64,000 nucleotides of DNA from Sva-07 sp964651825 (GCA_964651825.1 CAZYWK010000007.1:1-64000); one strand, 5' to 3'. Positions 16,893 through 26,253 are shown, counted from the first letter of the stretch. A program made the numbers and translations. The notes: generated by a model from the sequence alone, not told the origin.

Positions 16893-19343
16893 TCAGAGGT
16901 AGCTGTTCTTCTCGAGCCAGCGCAGCGAGAAGAAGCCCCACACGGGCGGCAGGTAGAACGTCGACAGCCGGTAGAGCATCACCGCGGCGAACGCGGCCTC
17001 CTGCGGCATCCCGACGCTGGTGAGGCCGAAGATCAGGCCCCCTTCGGTCACGCCGATGCCGCCCGGCACCGGGATGAGCCCCGACAGCAACGACACACAC
17101 ATGTTGATGAACAACACGTCTTCGAACGCGACGTCGAACCCGAAGCTGCGACAGAAGACCGCCAACGCGCTGGCGAACAGCAACTCGGCCACCAGGTTGC
17201 CGCCGAACAGCATCGCCAGGCGCCGTGGTGAGTGGAGGCCGCGCAACACCCCAGCCGCCTCGTGGACGACACGCCGGGCGTAGCCGACGATCAACCGGCG
17301 CAGCTTCGGGATGGCTGCGACCACCACCGCGGCGACCGCCACCACGATGGCGATGATCAGCAGCAGGCTGGCCGCGTCGCTCGCCGGGTCGCTCAGGTCG
17401 AGGTCGAGTGACATCGACGTGAACAGCAGCAGGCTGAGCAGCAGGACCGCCTGCACGATGAACCCGCTGACGCCGTCGAGCGCACCGGTGGCCATGGCCG
17501 CTCCTGCCGGCACACCTTGCCGCTGGAAGAACCGGATGTTGACCGCGATGCGCGCCGCCGCCGTCGGGATCGCGAGGTTCACGTACGAGATCGCGAGCTG
17601 CAAGGCGTACACCGGCCCGAGCGGCAACGGGATCGGCGCCGCTCCGAGCGTCGCCACCGCCTGCGCCACACGTGGCGTCTGCGAGATCACGAACCCGATG
17701 GCCACCAGCCACCAGTCGGCGTCCTGAAGCGACTCGGTGAACTCGGCGAGGTCGAAGCCGGACAGCGCGGAGACGAGCATGAACACCGCGAGCAGCGGCA
17801 ACGCGACCCGAATGACCGACCCGATGCTGAAGCGACGCAGCTGGACCAGCTTCGGGGCTTCCTCGCCGATCGCCTTGGCCACCTCGTCGCGGACGTCGTC
17901 GAGGTCGATGTCGAGCCGCCGCAGGGCGCGGCGCTGGTCACTGGTCAGTGCCACCGACTGGAGGTACGGCAAGATTGCCGCGATCTCCTCGTTGGTGCGG
18001 TTGGCGACGAGGGCAGCGACCGCATCGGACCGGCCTGCGAGCACGACGGTGGCGACGAACATCTGGGCGTCGTCGGAGCGGAGTTGCGCAACGCTCGGCG
18101 CCACGGTGGCCCCGCGGAAGTCGACGAACCCGAGCGCATCGTCGATGACGATGAGGTGCTCCTCGTCGATGGCACCGTGAGCGATGCCCGCATCGTGGAG
18201 CGCGTCGACGAGCTCCCACAGGCTGCGCAGCACCGTCGTCGCTTCGGGTCCGCTGAAGCGATGGTCGAGTGGTGTCGCCGGATCGACCACGCGGTCGGGC
18301 TCGACGAGCAGGGTCCCGGTGCGCCGGAGCACGAGCAGGGCGTCGTCGGACTGCGTGGTTCCGGCGATCACCACGGTGTCGGTCGGGACCCCCGCCTGCC
18401 TGGCGAGCAGCGTGAGCAGCGCCTCGTGCTCCACCTGCCGCAGACGAGCGAACCCCACCGGTGAGCCCGGCCGGCGCAGCCAGATCGTGCGCTGGATCGT
18501 CGAGAGCATCGCCGCGTCGTGCGCGTCGCGGCCGTACACCTTGACGATCAGCTCTCCACCGTCGGGCGCCGTGGCGGCCACCGCGAACTGGCCGGCCGGC
18601 TGGCGGGCGGCAACTCCGAGCGTGGCCGTCGGAACGCGCAGGTCGGCGAGCGCGTATCGCACGTCGTCGAGGCTCGGCCGTCCGGCGCTCGACCCGACGA
18701 CGAGGTGCACGGCCGCAGCGGCCGCCGCCGCGATCAACACTCCGGCGACGACTCCGGTGACCGTGCTGGAGCCGATCGCGACGGTCGCCAGCGATCCGCC
18801 GGCGAGCAGCCAGCGGCCCACCCGGCGAGCGGGTCGCACCAGGTGGGGCGAGGCCGTGATCAACGCGGCGCCGGGAATGGCCAGGCGTCCGGCCGGGAAC
18901 ACCGGGGGCGGCGTCCCGCGGCCGATCAGGTCGACTGCCGGCCAGTCGCCCGACACGAGACGCCCGATGACGAGCCAGATGATGACGCTGAGCGCGGCGG
19001 CCGCGAGCATGTCGCGGGCGATCGAGCCGCGTCCGCGGAACGTCGCTGCGGCGAGGAGGACCGCCGCCCAGACGAGCGGCAGGTCGGCCAGCACCTGGCA
19101 GGTGCCCTGCAGTGCGCTCGGGAGCGCGAGCAGGAGGTCGGCGACGACCTCGAAGTAGCCGGGGTCCGGCTCGGCCAGCACCGCGGCCGCGATCAAGCCG
19201 ACGAGCGACGCCCCGAGCAGGATGACGTCGGTTGCACGACGGGCTCTCGGCTGATCACGGTCGTGGGCGAACAGCCGCACGCCACGGCGTACGAAGTCGG
19301 TGACGTCGGCGGCCGTCCTCCCCGTCGCGCGCGTGTCGGCCAT
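16893..19343 (-). CDS. Membrane protein with degenerate kinase-like domain and LPG-synthase-type TM domain
   Basis: An 816-residue protein in three parts. Residues about 35-230 are membrane helices. Residues about 255-470 resemble a lipopolysaccharide- or Ser/Thr-kinase fold, with ELIVKVYGRDAHD (beta-3 Lys), RQVEHEALL (helix C Glu) and GFVDFRGA (metal-binding Asp). The catalytic loop reads AHGAIDEEHLIVID instead of HRDxxxxN, so the general base is missing. Residues about 500-816 are a UPF0104/LPG-synthase TM region (AIPTAAARIAVNIRFFQRQG, then LIPVPGGIGVTEGGLIFGL). Similar three-part proteins occur in actinobacteria and are usually annotated as LPG synthase TM proteins. A pseudokinase sensor controlling a lipid transporter is an inference. 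It is convergent with the related gene at 15665. Confidence 0.8.
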   Translation of the reverse strand: MADTRATGRTAADVTDFVRRGVRLFAHDRDQPRARRATDVILLGASLVGLIAAAVLAEPDPGYFEVVADLLLALPSALQGTCQVLADLPLVWAAVLLAAATFRGRGSIARDMLAAAALSVIIWLVIGRLVSGDWPAVDLIGRGTPPPVFPAGRLAIPGAALITASPHLVRPARRVGRWLLAGGSLATVAIGSSTVTGVVAGVLIAAAAAAAVHLVVGSSAGRPSLDDVRYALADLRVPTATLGVAARQPAGQFAVAATAPDGGELIVKVYGRDAHDAAMLSTIQRTIWLRRPGSPVGFARLRQVEHEALLTLLARQAGVPTDTVVIAGTTQSDDALLVLRRTGTLLVEPDRVVDPATPLDHRFSGPEATTVLRSLWELVDALHDAGIAHGAIDEEHLIVIDDALGFVDFRGATVAPSVAQLRSDDAQMFVATVVLAGRSDAVAALVANRTNEEIAAILPYLQSVALTSDQRRALRRLDIDLDDVRDEVAKAIGEEAPKLVQLRRFSIGSVIRVALPLLAVFMLVSALSGFDLAEFTESLQDADWWLVAIGFVISQTPRVAQAVATLGAAPIPLPLGPVYALQLAISYVNLAIPTAAARIAVNIRFFQRQGVPAGAAMATGALDGVSGFIVQAVLLLSLLLFTSMSLDLDLSDPASDAASLLLIIAIVVAVAAVVVAAIPKLRRLIVGYARRVVHEAAGVLRGLHSPRRLAMLFGGNLVAELLFASALAVFCRSFGFDVAFEDVLFINMCVSLLSGLIPVPGGIGVTEGGLIFGLTSVGMPQEAAFAAVMLYRLSTFYLPPVWGFFSLRWLEKNSYL

Positions 19344-19362
19344 GGCGCTGAGTTTGCCCGCG

Positions 19363-19839
19363 TCAGTGGCGCGGAATGCGGATCACCAGCACCGGGACCT
19401 CGGCCCGGTCGGTCACAGCCTCGCTCACCGAAGGCGACATCAGCCGCGAGAAGAACCCGCGATCGTGGTCGCCCACCGCGATCGCGTCGACCTCGAACTC
19501 CTTCGACGCGGCCAGAATCGCATCCGGTTCGAGACCGATCTCACCGACGGCGACCGCATGGTCGAGGTGCGCTTCGTCCGCTGCTTCGCGGGCGGTCGCG
19601 GTCGCGACGTCGGCTTCGGACTGCAGCGAGTCTTCGTCGTCGCCGTAGGCCACACGCAGGTCGCCGGCCGGCACCATGGCCGACATCCCGACGCCGATCG
19701 TGGTGGCCGCGATCATCATCGGATCGCGCCGGACGTTGATCAGCACGTATTCGGCGTCGTCGCCGAACAGCGTGTGGGTCTGGTTCACGACGAGCTTGTC
19801 GGACGAGGTTCCGTCGACGGCGATGAGCACACGGGTCAT
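19363..19839 (-). CDS. Universal stress protein (UspA family), single domain
   Basis: A 158-residue cytosolic UspA-fold protein: MTRVLIAVDGTSSDKLVVNQ at the start, VLINVRRDP after the first helix, and AIAVGDHDRGFFSRLMSPSVSEAVTDRAEVPVLVI at the end. The ATP-binding signature of the family is G-x2-G-x9-G-S/T. Here the first Gly is kept, but the second is Asp and the Gly before Ser is Pro, so nucleotide binding may be lost or changed. The gene ends 17 bp after the DinB-like gene's... downstream boundary on the opposite side and is 19 bp upstream of the membrane protein gene at 16893-19343, so cotranscription with the latter is likely. Confidence 0.87.
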   Translation of the reverse strand: MTRVLIAVDGTSSDKLVVNQTHTLFGDDAEYVLINVRRDPMMIAATTIGVGMSAMVPAGDLRVAYGDDEDSLQSEADVATATAREAADEAHLDHAVAVGEIGLEPDAILAASKEFEVDAIAVGDHDRGFFSRLMSPSVSEAVTDRAEVPVLVIRIPRH

Positions 19840-19856
19840 GCGGCCAACCGTATCCG

Positions 19857-20423
19857 TCAGGACGTCATGCCGTTGAGGCCGACCAGGCCGCGGGCCAGCT
19901 CGATCTCACCCATGTGCCGCAGGCCGTGCTGGTAGATCCAGCATTCGGTCGCGTCGAGCAGCGTGATGCCCTCGGGGCCGGCCACCCTCGCGCTGTACGT
20001 GCTGGCGATCTGCGGCGGGAACGGGCGCGGCACGACGAGGCGGGTGAGCTCGTCGGGGTCGAGCTCGGCGAGCCAGGCCTCGGTGCGGGCGAACACGGCG
20101 TTCATGTACTCCTGGAACGCCGTGTAGTCGCCGATGCGCTGGTGCTCCATCTCCGCGACCGTCTTGTGCTTGCCGTGGTCGTTGATCGCGGGGTGGACGC
20201 GCTCGGCCCACTCGTCGTTCCAGATCGGCGGCGTGCCGGTCATCAACATGAACGACGCGTCGATCATGTTGACGATGTGGAACAGGCTGAACGCGATCGG
20301 CAACACGCCTTCGCGCTCGAAGTGGTTGACGTGGTCGATCGTCATCGTCGCGACCGCGTCTTCGTAGAGGGAGTGGAGTGCGCGCATGCGCCGTTGCAGT
20401 GAGTCGAGCACGAGTTCGTTCAT
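19857..20423 (-). CDS. DinB-like four-helix metalloprotein
   Basis: A 188-residue helical protein with the layout of the DinB/YfiT superfamily, in which three His residues bind a metal and the proteins often use a low-molecular-weight thiol such as mycothiol. A first His lies in FSLFHIVNMIDASFM and the last pair in WIYQHGLRHMGEIELA. A helix with EYMNAVFARTEAWLAEL lies between. The start is ATG 20421-20423; the longer upstream frame is shadow. It lies 28 bp downstream of panB on the same strand. Substrate is unknown. Confidence 0.75.
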   Translation of the reverse strand: MNELVLDSLQRRMRALHSLYEDAVATMTIDHVNHFEREGVLPIAFSLFHIVNMIDASFMLMTGTPPIWNDEWAERVHPAINDHGKHKTVAEMEHQRIGDYTAFQEYMNAVFARTEAWLAELDPDELTRLVVPRPFPPQIASTYSARVAGPEGITLLDATECWIYQHGLRHMGEIELARGLVGLNGMTS

Positions 20424-20451
20424 CGATGGACTCCCGGGTCTGAGCGAAGGA

Positions 20452-21300
20452 TCAGGGGCTGTACTCGTGGCGCTCGGCGGGGTAGACGCCGGCTTCCACG
20501 TCGGTGCGGTAGGCGATGGCGGCGTCGAGGAGCACTTGGCCGATGTTGGCGTACTGCTCGACGAACTTCGGGATGCGGCCGCGGGTGAAGCCGGCCCAGT
20601 CGCTCCAGACGAGGAGCTGGCCGTCGCAGTTCGGGCCGGCGCCGACCGAGATGGTGGGGATGCCGATCGTCGAGGTGACCTTGCCGGCGACCTCGGAGGG
20701 AACCATCTCCAACACGACGGCGAACGCACCGGCCTCCTCGACCGCGATCGCGTCGTCGAGCAGCGCTTGGGCGCCGTCGCCACGGCCTTGGATGATGTGG
20801 CCGCCGAGGCCGTGCTCGCTCTGCGGGGTGAAACCGATGTGGGCCATCACCGGGATGCCGGCGCGCACGATGCGCCGGATCTGCTTCGCGCTGCGCACGC
20901 CGCCTTCGAGCTTCACCGCGTGGCAGCCCGTCTCCTTCATGAAGCGGATCGCTGTGGCCAATGCGTCGTCGGGCCCGTTCTCGTACGAGCCGAACGGCAT
21001 GTCGGCGATCACGAACGCTCGCTTGGCGCCGCGTACGACGGCCGCGGTCAAGGGGATGAGCTCGTCGACGGTCACGGGAATGGTGGTGTCGTAGCCGAAC
21101 ACCGTGTTGCCCGCCGAGTCGCCGACGAGGAGGAAGTCGATGCCGGCCTCGTCGAAGATGCTCGCCGACAGGAAGTCGTAACTGGTCAGCCCGGTGATCT
21201 TGATCCCGCTCTGCTTGGCGCGCTGGAAGTGCCGCGTGCGTACCCGTTTGAGCCCCGGATCCCCCGATCCCCCACCGTACGGACGTTGCTCGTCGGTCAC
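20452..21300 (-). CDS. panB: 3-methyl-2-oxobutanoate hydroxymethyltransferase
   Basis: A 282-residue PanB, which transfers a hydroxymethyl group from methylene-tetrahydrofolate to alpha-ketoisovalerate in pantothenate (CoA) synthesis. Diagnostic blocks: ITGLTSYDFLSASIFDEAGI, the metal Asp in FLLVGDSAGNTVFGYDTT, IADMPFGSY, CHAVKLEGG, MAHIGFTPQSEH, and the catalytic Glu in EMVPSEVAGKVT. ISVGAGPNCDGQLLVWSD follows. Length is normal. No panC or panD is adjacent, so the pathway genes are dispersed. It is 33 bp downstream of the glycosidase-like gene on the same strand but functionally unrelated to it. Confidence 0.95.
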   Translation of the reverse strand: MTDEQRPYGGGSGDPGLKRVRTRHFQRAKQSGIKITGLTSYDFLSASIFDEAGIDFLLVGDSAGNTVFGYDTTIPVTVDELIPLTAAVVRGAKRAFVIADMPFGSYENGPDDALATAIRFMKETGCHAVKLEGGVRSAKQIRRIVRAGIPVMAHIGFTPQSEHGLGGHIIQGRGDGAQALLDDAIAVEEAGAFAVVLEMVPSEVAGKVTSTIGIPTISVGAGPNCDGQLLVWSDWAGFTRGRIPKFVEQYANIGQVLLDAAIAYRTDVEAGVYPAERHEYSP

Positions 21301-21333
21301 GAGCCCACCGTAGACCGCGCCGTCGGTTTCGAC

Positions 21334-23220
21334 CTAGCGCGGCCGAGCGGCCGCGGTCGTGACGTATTTGGTGCGGTCGCCGGGGGTGAACGAGCCATCG
21401 TCACCGAGCGGGCAGCACACGAACAGCGCCCAGTCGCGTGGGGCGAGCTCGACCTCGATCGAGGTGCCGACGATCGCATCCCCTCGACGCCAGTCGTGGA
21501 TGCCGTGCGCGTCGGTGAGGCCCAGTTCGGCGAAGTCGACACGATCGGTGATCGTGCGGTGCTCGGTCGCCGTGTTGATCGCCACGACGTAGGTCCAGGT
21601 GCGACCCTCGATCGTGGTCGACGTCGTCGCCCACGCCAGTCGCTCACCGCGCGCCGGTGAGCCGAACAGGCAGTCGTCGATCAGGCCGATCGGGTGGTCG
21701 GGGTGGCGCAGCCGGCCGTCGGCGTCGCACGTGCGCAGCACGACGTCGCGGTCGGTCCGGCCGATGCGGTCGCCGATGCCCGTCGGGCCGGTCGACATCG
21801 CCGACAGCAACGCCTCGAGCTCGGCGTGGGCGTCGCCGTCGGTCGGGTCGGAGCGATCGTCGACGCCGGGTGCGGAGAAGAAGCAGTCCTTGAACGGCCG
21901 CAGCCCGAGCGGACTCACGAGCCGGTTCACGGTCAGGAACCAGGTCCAGAGCATCGCCGGGTCGTCGGCGAACCGGTAGTCGTCGCACGTGCGCACGGCG
22001 ATCACACGGTCGAGCCCGACGGCGGCGATCAGGTCGGCGGGCGTCGCCATGCACCACAGCAGATCGATGCCGGTGGCCGCCGCCTGTTCGTTCAGCGATC
22101 GTTGCCAGCTCGCGGCCCGTCCGGGCACGGCCCGCAACGCGCGGACACCGAACCAGTACATCAACATCCAGTCCTGTTCGATGCAGGTCGCGCCCCACCG
22201 CGCCGCGTCGTCGAACCATCGGCGGAACCAGGCCGGGTCGTGCGGGTGCGCGGCGAGGTCGTCGACCCACCAGGCCGCCGGGTCGACGTCGGGCGCACCC
22301 GGCGCGATGTGCCGGGCGTGGAGCACCAGGGGCGGACGTCCGAGCCGGTCGGCGAAGCGCTCGATCGCGTCGAGCTCGCCCGGCCCGGACGATTCGGCGG
22401 GGCCGGCGAGCGGGAACGCGTCCGGGCGCGGCTTCCAGTCCCAACACCCGCTCGGCGGCACGTCGTGCGGGTAGCCGAACTCGTCGATCGGTCGGCTGAC
22501 CTCGTGTCGGTAGAACCACGAGTCGAGCTCGACGGCGCGGACCGGTACGTCGAGGGCCCGCAGCTCCTCCACCTTCTCCGCGACCGACTCGGCGATCGTC
22601 CGCCCGGCTTCGGTGCGGTACCAGTACGCCGCGCCGTTGTCGGTCCAGTACGAGAGATGGGACGTCAACGCGTTCGCCGACGCCGGGCGCCGATCGACGC
22701 CCGCGGCCACCCGCAGGTCGGCGCCCCAGCGTTCCAGCACATCGGCGGGCCGGGCGCCCCGGTACACGCCGAGTTCGGTGGACAAGCCGGCCGGGATCTC
22801 GTCGAGATCGCCGTGCCAGCCCCAGCGCAACGTGCCGTCGAGCTCGGTGATGATCTGCTCGTGCGGGTTCGAGACGGGGGCGAGCAGCACGCACTCGCCG
22901 GCCGTCGCCGAGCGGACGAGCAGCGGCAGCATCGCCCGCGGCGCGTGGAGGTTGGGCGCCGGGTTGAACTCGAAGTCGAGCTGGGGCCCGGCGACCACCG
23001 GCAGCGCGAACTGGGTGAACGCGAACCCGAGGAACTCGACGTCGGCCGGCAGCGACGGCGGGTCGATGGCGATCGACGCGACCGGATTCGTGAACCATCC
23101 GGTCGACACTCCCGCCAGCGCGGTCTCGGCCACCAGCACCACCCGCTCGGCGCCCATCCGATCCTCGTGGAAATCCACTCGGACGCCGTGCGGTAGGTCG
23201 GCCGGCGCGAACTCGATCAT
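21334..23220 (-). CDS. Uncharacterised glycosidase-like protein (GH31/GH36-like barrel suspected)
   Basis: A 628-residue soluble protein without a signal peptide. The N-terminal third is beta-rich. The centre looks like an alpha-galactosidase-type barrel: SHLSYWTDNGAAYWYR, then VPVRAVELDSWFYRHE (a beta-strand ending in Asp, as at the D-G/D-S-W position of GH36-like enzymes) and ATCIEQDWMLMYW (a second strand ending in Asp, the nucleophile position in that comparison). RVIAVRTCDDYRFADDPAM follows, and the end is a small beta domain (ELAPRDWALFVC). I cannot assign a family. The gene overlaps the alkylsulfatase stop by ATGA, so the two are translationally coupled, which hints at sulfated glycan or glycolipid breakdown. 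No proven role. Confidence 0.55.
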   Translation of the reverse strand: MIEFAPADLPHGVRVDFHEDRMGAERVVLVAETALAGVSTGWFTNPVASIAIDPPSLPADVEFLGFAFTQFALPVVAGPQLDFEFNPAPNLHAPRAMLPLLVRSATAGECVLLAPVSNPHEQIITELDGTLRWGWHGDLDEIPAGLSTELGVYRGARPADVLERWGADLRVAAGVDRRPASANALTSHLSYWTDNGAAYWYRTEAGRTIAESVAEKVEELRALDVPVRAVELDSWFYRHEVSRPIDEFGYPHDVPPSGCWDWKPRPDAFPLAGPAESSGPGELDAIERFADRLGRPPLVLHARHIAPGAPDVDPAAWWVDDLAAHPHDPAWFRRWFDDAARWGATCIEQDWMLMYWFGVRALRAVPGRAASWQRSLNEQAAATGIDLLWCMATPADLIAAVGLDRVIAVRTCDDYRFADDPAMLWTWFLTVNRLVSPLGLRPFKDCFFSAPGVDDRSDPTDGDAHAELEALLSAMSTGPTGIGDRIGRTDRDVVLRTCDADGRLRHPDHPIGLIDDCLFGSPARGERLAWATTSTTIEGRTWTYVVAINTATEHRTITDRVDFAELGLTDAHGIHDWRRGDAIVGTSIEVELAPRDWALFVCCPLGDDGSFTPGDRTKYVTTAAARPR

Positions 23221-25124
23221 GGTTCGGCGAGGGGGAAACCGGACATGAAGACGTCGAGGTTGGCGAAGACGGCGTCGAGCGCCGCCGGGTCGCCGTCGAC
23301 GGCGATGGCGCCGGACTCGATCAGCTCGGCGAACGTCGAATCGGTCGTGGCGACCGCGATCAACTCCTCGCGCCGGAGGCGCACCGTGACATCGGCCTGC
23401 GCGCCGGCCGGTCCCTCCGGACCGCCGGGCAGGCCGCGCCGGTAGTGGAGCGCACGGTGGGCGAGGCCGAGCGTCCACTGCTCGCCGACGTCGGTGAGCT
23501 CGATGCCGATGGTGGCGGTGAGGCCACCGACGTCCTCCGAGCGCACCCGCACGGCGAGGCTGTCGAACAGCTGGGGCATCGTGACCGCGGCGAGGTAGCC
23601 GCCGTGCGTGTTGGGCCGCGGCGGCATCGTTCCGTTGCGCAGCTCGTGGGCGCCGGTCAGGTAGGCGTTGCGGAACGTCGCCGACTCGCTCTGGTAGCCG
23701 AGCTGCTCCAGTGCGTCGGCCTGCAGGTCGCGGGCGGTGGTGTTGGCCGGGTCGGCGAACACGAGGTGGTTCACGACCTCGACGACCCACCGGTAGTCGC
23801 CGGCGTCGAACGACGCCTGGGCATGGGCGAGCAGCGCGTCGGGCCCACCGGCGAGGGCGACGTACCGCTCCCCCGCCGCACCCGGTGGGAGTCGCCACAG
23901 GTTCGACGGGTTGCCGTCGTACCAGCTCAGATAGCGCTGGAACACGGCCTTCACGTTGTGTGCGAGGTGCCCGTAGTAGCCCGTGGTGTGCGACTCGCTG
24001 CGGAACTCCGGCGGGAGCTCGAGGTGCTCGGCGATCTCGACGGCGTTCTCGCCGTGGTTGGCGAAGCGCATCGTCTGGTCGTGCACCCAGCGGTAGAGGT
24101 CGCGCTGGAGGGCGAGGAACTGGCGGACGTCGTCTCCGCCCCAGCGGGGCCAGTGGTGCGACGCGAACGACAGCCGCGCCACTGCGCCGAACGTGTCGAG
24201 CGCCTCACCGATGTACTTCGACCAGCTGAGCGCGTCGCGGACCTGGGCGCCGCGGATGGGCACGAGGTTGTGCAGGTTGTGCGTGCAGTTCTCCGCCATG
24301 CAGAGCCAGCCGCGATCGGGGAAGAAGAAGTTCATCTCCGCGGGCGCCTCGGTGTTCGGCGTCATCTGGAACACGATGCGCACGCCGTCGACGACGAGCT
24401 CCTCCCCCGTGAACGTGATGCTCTCGGTCGGTGCGATCAGCCCGGGCGCGCTGAACGGCAATGCCTTGCCCAACCCGCAGTCGACGTGTTGGCGCGGGCC
24501 CGCCGGCAGCAACGGGCCGAACTGGTACACCGCGCGGCGGCTCATGGCGTTGCCCGCGATCACGTTCTCGCCGACCACCTCGTCCATGAACCCGTCGGGA
24601 GCGATGATCCGGCACCGCCCTGCCTCGACGTCGTCGACGGTCGTGACGCCGAGAACACCACCGAAGTGGTCGGTGTGGGAGTGCGTGTAGATCACCGCCA
24701 CGACGGGGCGTTCGCCGAGATGCTCGTTGGCCAGGGCGAGGCAGGCCCGCGCCGTGGCCTCGACCGTCAAAGGATCGATGATCACCCAACCGGTGTCGCC
24801 GGCGATGAACGTGATGTTCGAGATGTCGTAGCCCCGCGCCTGCCAGAGGCCATCGTCGATCTCGAACAGCCCGTGGAGGTTGTTGAGCTGGGCCTGCCGC
24901 CACAGGCTCGGGTTGACCGTCGGGGGGTTGTCCGAACCCTGCTCGATGAAGTCGTAGCGCGTGCAGTCCCACGCCGGGCCGAAGCTCCCCTCGATCACCC
25001 CGGTGAGATGCTGGGCGACCAGCCCGCGGCTGGCGCGGTCGAAGTCGGCCGGGTCGAACCCGAGCTGGCGAGGCGCGTTCGCCGACGTCGTGTGGGAGGT
25101 GGCGTCCTTCGGCAGTCCAGGCAT
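23217..25124 (-). CDS. Alkyl sulfatase (SdsA1/BDS1 family)
   Basis: A 635-residue metallo-beta-lactamase-fold sulfatase that cleaves linear alkyl sulfates by attack on the C-O bond using two zinc ions. The zinc motif THSHTDHFGG (about residues 146-155) is present, with later ligands in MAENCTHNLHNL and FASHHWPRW. The middle dimerisation helices include GYYGHLAHNVKAVFQRYLSWYDGNPSNLW, shortened here to its core YLSWYDGNPSNL. The C-terminal about 130 residues form the SCP2-like hydrophobic substrate-binding domain typical of the family. No Sec or Tat signal is obvious, although many relatives are periplasmic. The gene leads a coupled pair with the glycosidase-like gene. Confidence 0.92.
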   Translation of the reverse strand: MPGLPKDATSHTTSANAPRQLGFDPADFDRASRGLVAQHLTGVIEGSFGPAWDCTRYDFIEQGSDNPPTVNPSLWRQAQLNNLHGLFEIDDGLWQARGYDISNITFIAGDTGWVIIDPLTVEATARACLALANEHLGERPVVAVIYTHSHTDHFGGVLGVTTVDDVEAGRCRIIAPDGFMDEVVGENVIAGNAMSRRAVYQFGPLLPAGPRQHVDCGLGKALPFSAPGLIAPTESITFTGEELVVDGVRIVFQMTPNTEAPAEMNFFFPDRGWLCMAENCTHNLHNLVPIRGAQVRDALSWSKYIGEALDTFGAVARLSFASHHWPRWGGDDVRQFLALQRDLYRWVHDQTMRFANHGENAVEIAEHLELPPEFRSESHTTGYYGHLAHNVKAVFQRYLSWYDGNPSNLWRLPPGAAGERYVALAGGPDALLAHAQASFDAGDYRWVVEVVNHLVFADPANTTARDLQADALEQLGYQSESATFRNAYLTGAHELRNGTMPPRPNTHGGYLAAVTMPQLFDSLAVRVRSEDVGGLTATIGIELTDVGEQWTLGLAHRALHYRRGLPGGPEGPAGAQADVTVRLRREELIAVATTDSTFAELIESGAIAVDGDPAALDAVFANLDVFMSGFPLAEP

Positions 25125-25155
25125 GGAACAAGTCTTGCCCGCGCCGAGCGCCGGG

Positions 25156-26250
25156 TCAGTGGTCGGAGCCCGCGGGTGTCTCGGTGGCGTCGTCGGCCCG
25201 ATCGGATGCGCCTTCGACGACGTCGAGCCAGACGGACTTCACGGCTCCGAGCAGTGGCGTGGCCACGAGCGCACCCGGCACTCCGGCGGCCGCGCCGCCG
25301 ATCAGGGCGGCGAGCATCGTGGACGGTGGCGTGAGGTGCACGGCGCGGCCGATCACGGTCGGCTGGATCACGTGGTTCTCCAGTTGCTGGTAACCGAGGA
25401 ACACCGCGAGCGCGATGACGCCGGTCAGCGGCCCCTGGCTGAACGCGAGCACCACGAAGAACGATCCGCCGAGCAGCCCGCCGATCTGCGGGATGAGGTT
25501 CGTGATCGCGGCCCAGATGCCGGCGAGCGGCGCGAGCGGCACACCGAGGAGCAGCCCGACCGTCATGACCACCGCGCCGTTCAACAGGGCGACGGTGAGC
25601 GAGCCGGCGAAGTACCGCGCCACCGACCGGTACACGATGCGCCCGACGTCATCGGCGCGTTCGCGGCGGCTCGGCGGCACCAGCCGTCGCGCCCGGTGCA
25701 CGATGGCGTCGCCGTCGAGGAGCACCGCCACGGTGGTGACCAGCACGAGCACCGTCGCGGCGATGCCGCCGAGCAGGCGGGACGCCAGGTCGCTGATCGA
25801 ATCGGTGTCGAAGCGGCTCGGCAGGTCCTCGACGAACTGGTCGACCTTGCCGACCGCGTCCCACTGCTCGAGGCGGTCGCCGATCACGGGCCAGCTGTAG
25901 AACTGCTCGATCGTGGTGGGGATGTCGTCGGCAAACGTGCTCGCCTGCTCGACCGCCCGCGGCCCGAGCAGGAACACGACGCCAGCGAACACGACCGTCA
26001 GCGCCACGGCGACGACGAGGGTGGCGATCGCCCGGCTGCAGCGCAGGTGACGCCGGACCACTCCGACCACCGGGTCGAGCGCGAGGCCGAACAACACTCC
26101 GAGGAACAGCGGCGTCAGCACGTTCTCCGAGGTGCGTACCAGCGCGAGGACCGCCATCGCCAGCAGCACGCCGGCCGCGACGAGCACGGTCGTCACCGCG
26201 TCGACACGTACGAACCCGGGCGGCACGGTCGCATCTCGGCGCTCCGTCAC
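25156..26250 (-). CDS. AI-2E family transporter (permease 1)
   Basis: A 364-residue membrane protein of the AI-2E/PerM/TqsA family, with about seven to eight helices. Hallmarks are the NVLTPLFLGVLFGLALDPVV segment, the long extracytoplasmic loop with a predicted amphipathic stretch (about residues 85-150), and the conserved IPQIGGLLGGSFFVVLAFSQ and YQQLENHVIQPTVIGRAVHL blocks near the end. Members export diverse solutes or act as Na+/H+ antiporters; autoinducer transport should not be assumed. It is divergent from a second, distantly related AI-2E protein only 20 bp away. Confidence 0.87.
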   Translation of the reverse strand: MTERRDATVPPGFVRVDAVTTVLVAAGVLLAMAVLALVRTSENVLTPLFLGVLFGLALDPVVGVVRRHLRCSRAIATLVVAVALTVVFAGVVFLLGPRAVEQASTFADDIPTTIEQFYSWPVIGDRLEQWDAVGKVDQFVEDLPSRFDTDSISDLASRLLGGIAATVLVLVTTVAVLLDGDAIVHRARRLVPPSRRERADDVGRIVYRSVARYFAGSLTVALLNGAVVMTVGLLLGVPLAPLAGIWAAITNLIPQIGGLLGGSFFVVLAFSQGPLTGVIALAVFLGYQQLENHVIQPTVIGRAVHLTPPSTMLAALIGGAAAGVPGALVATPLLGAVKSVWLDVVEGASDRADDATETPAGSDH

Positions 26251-26253
26251 GGC

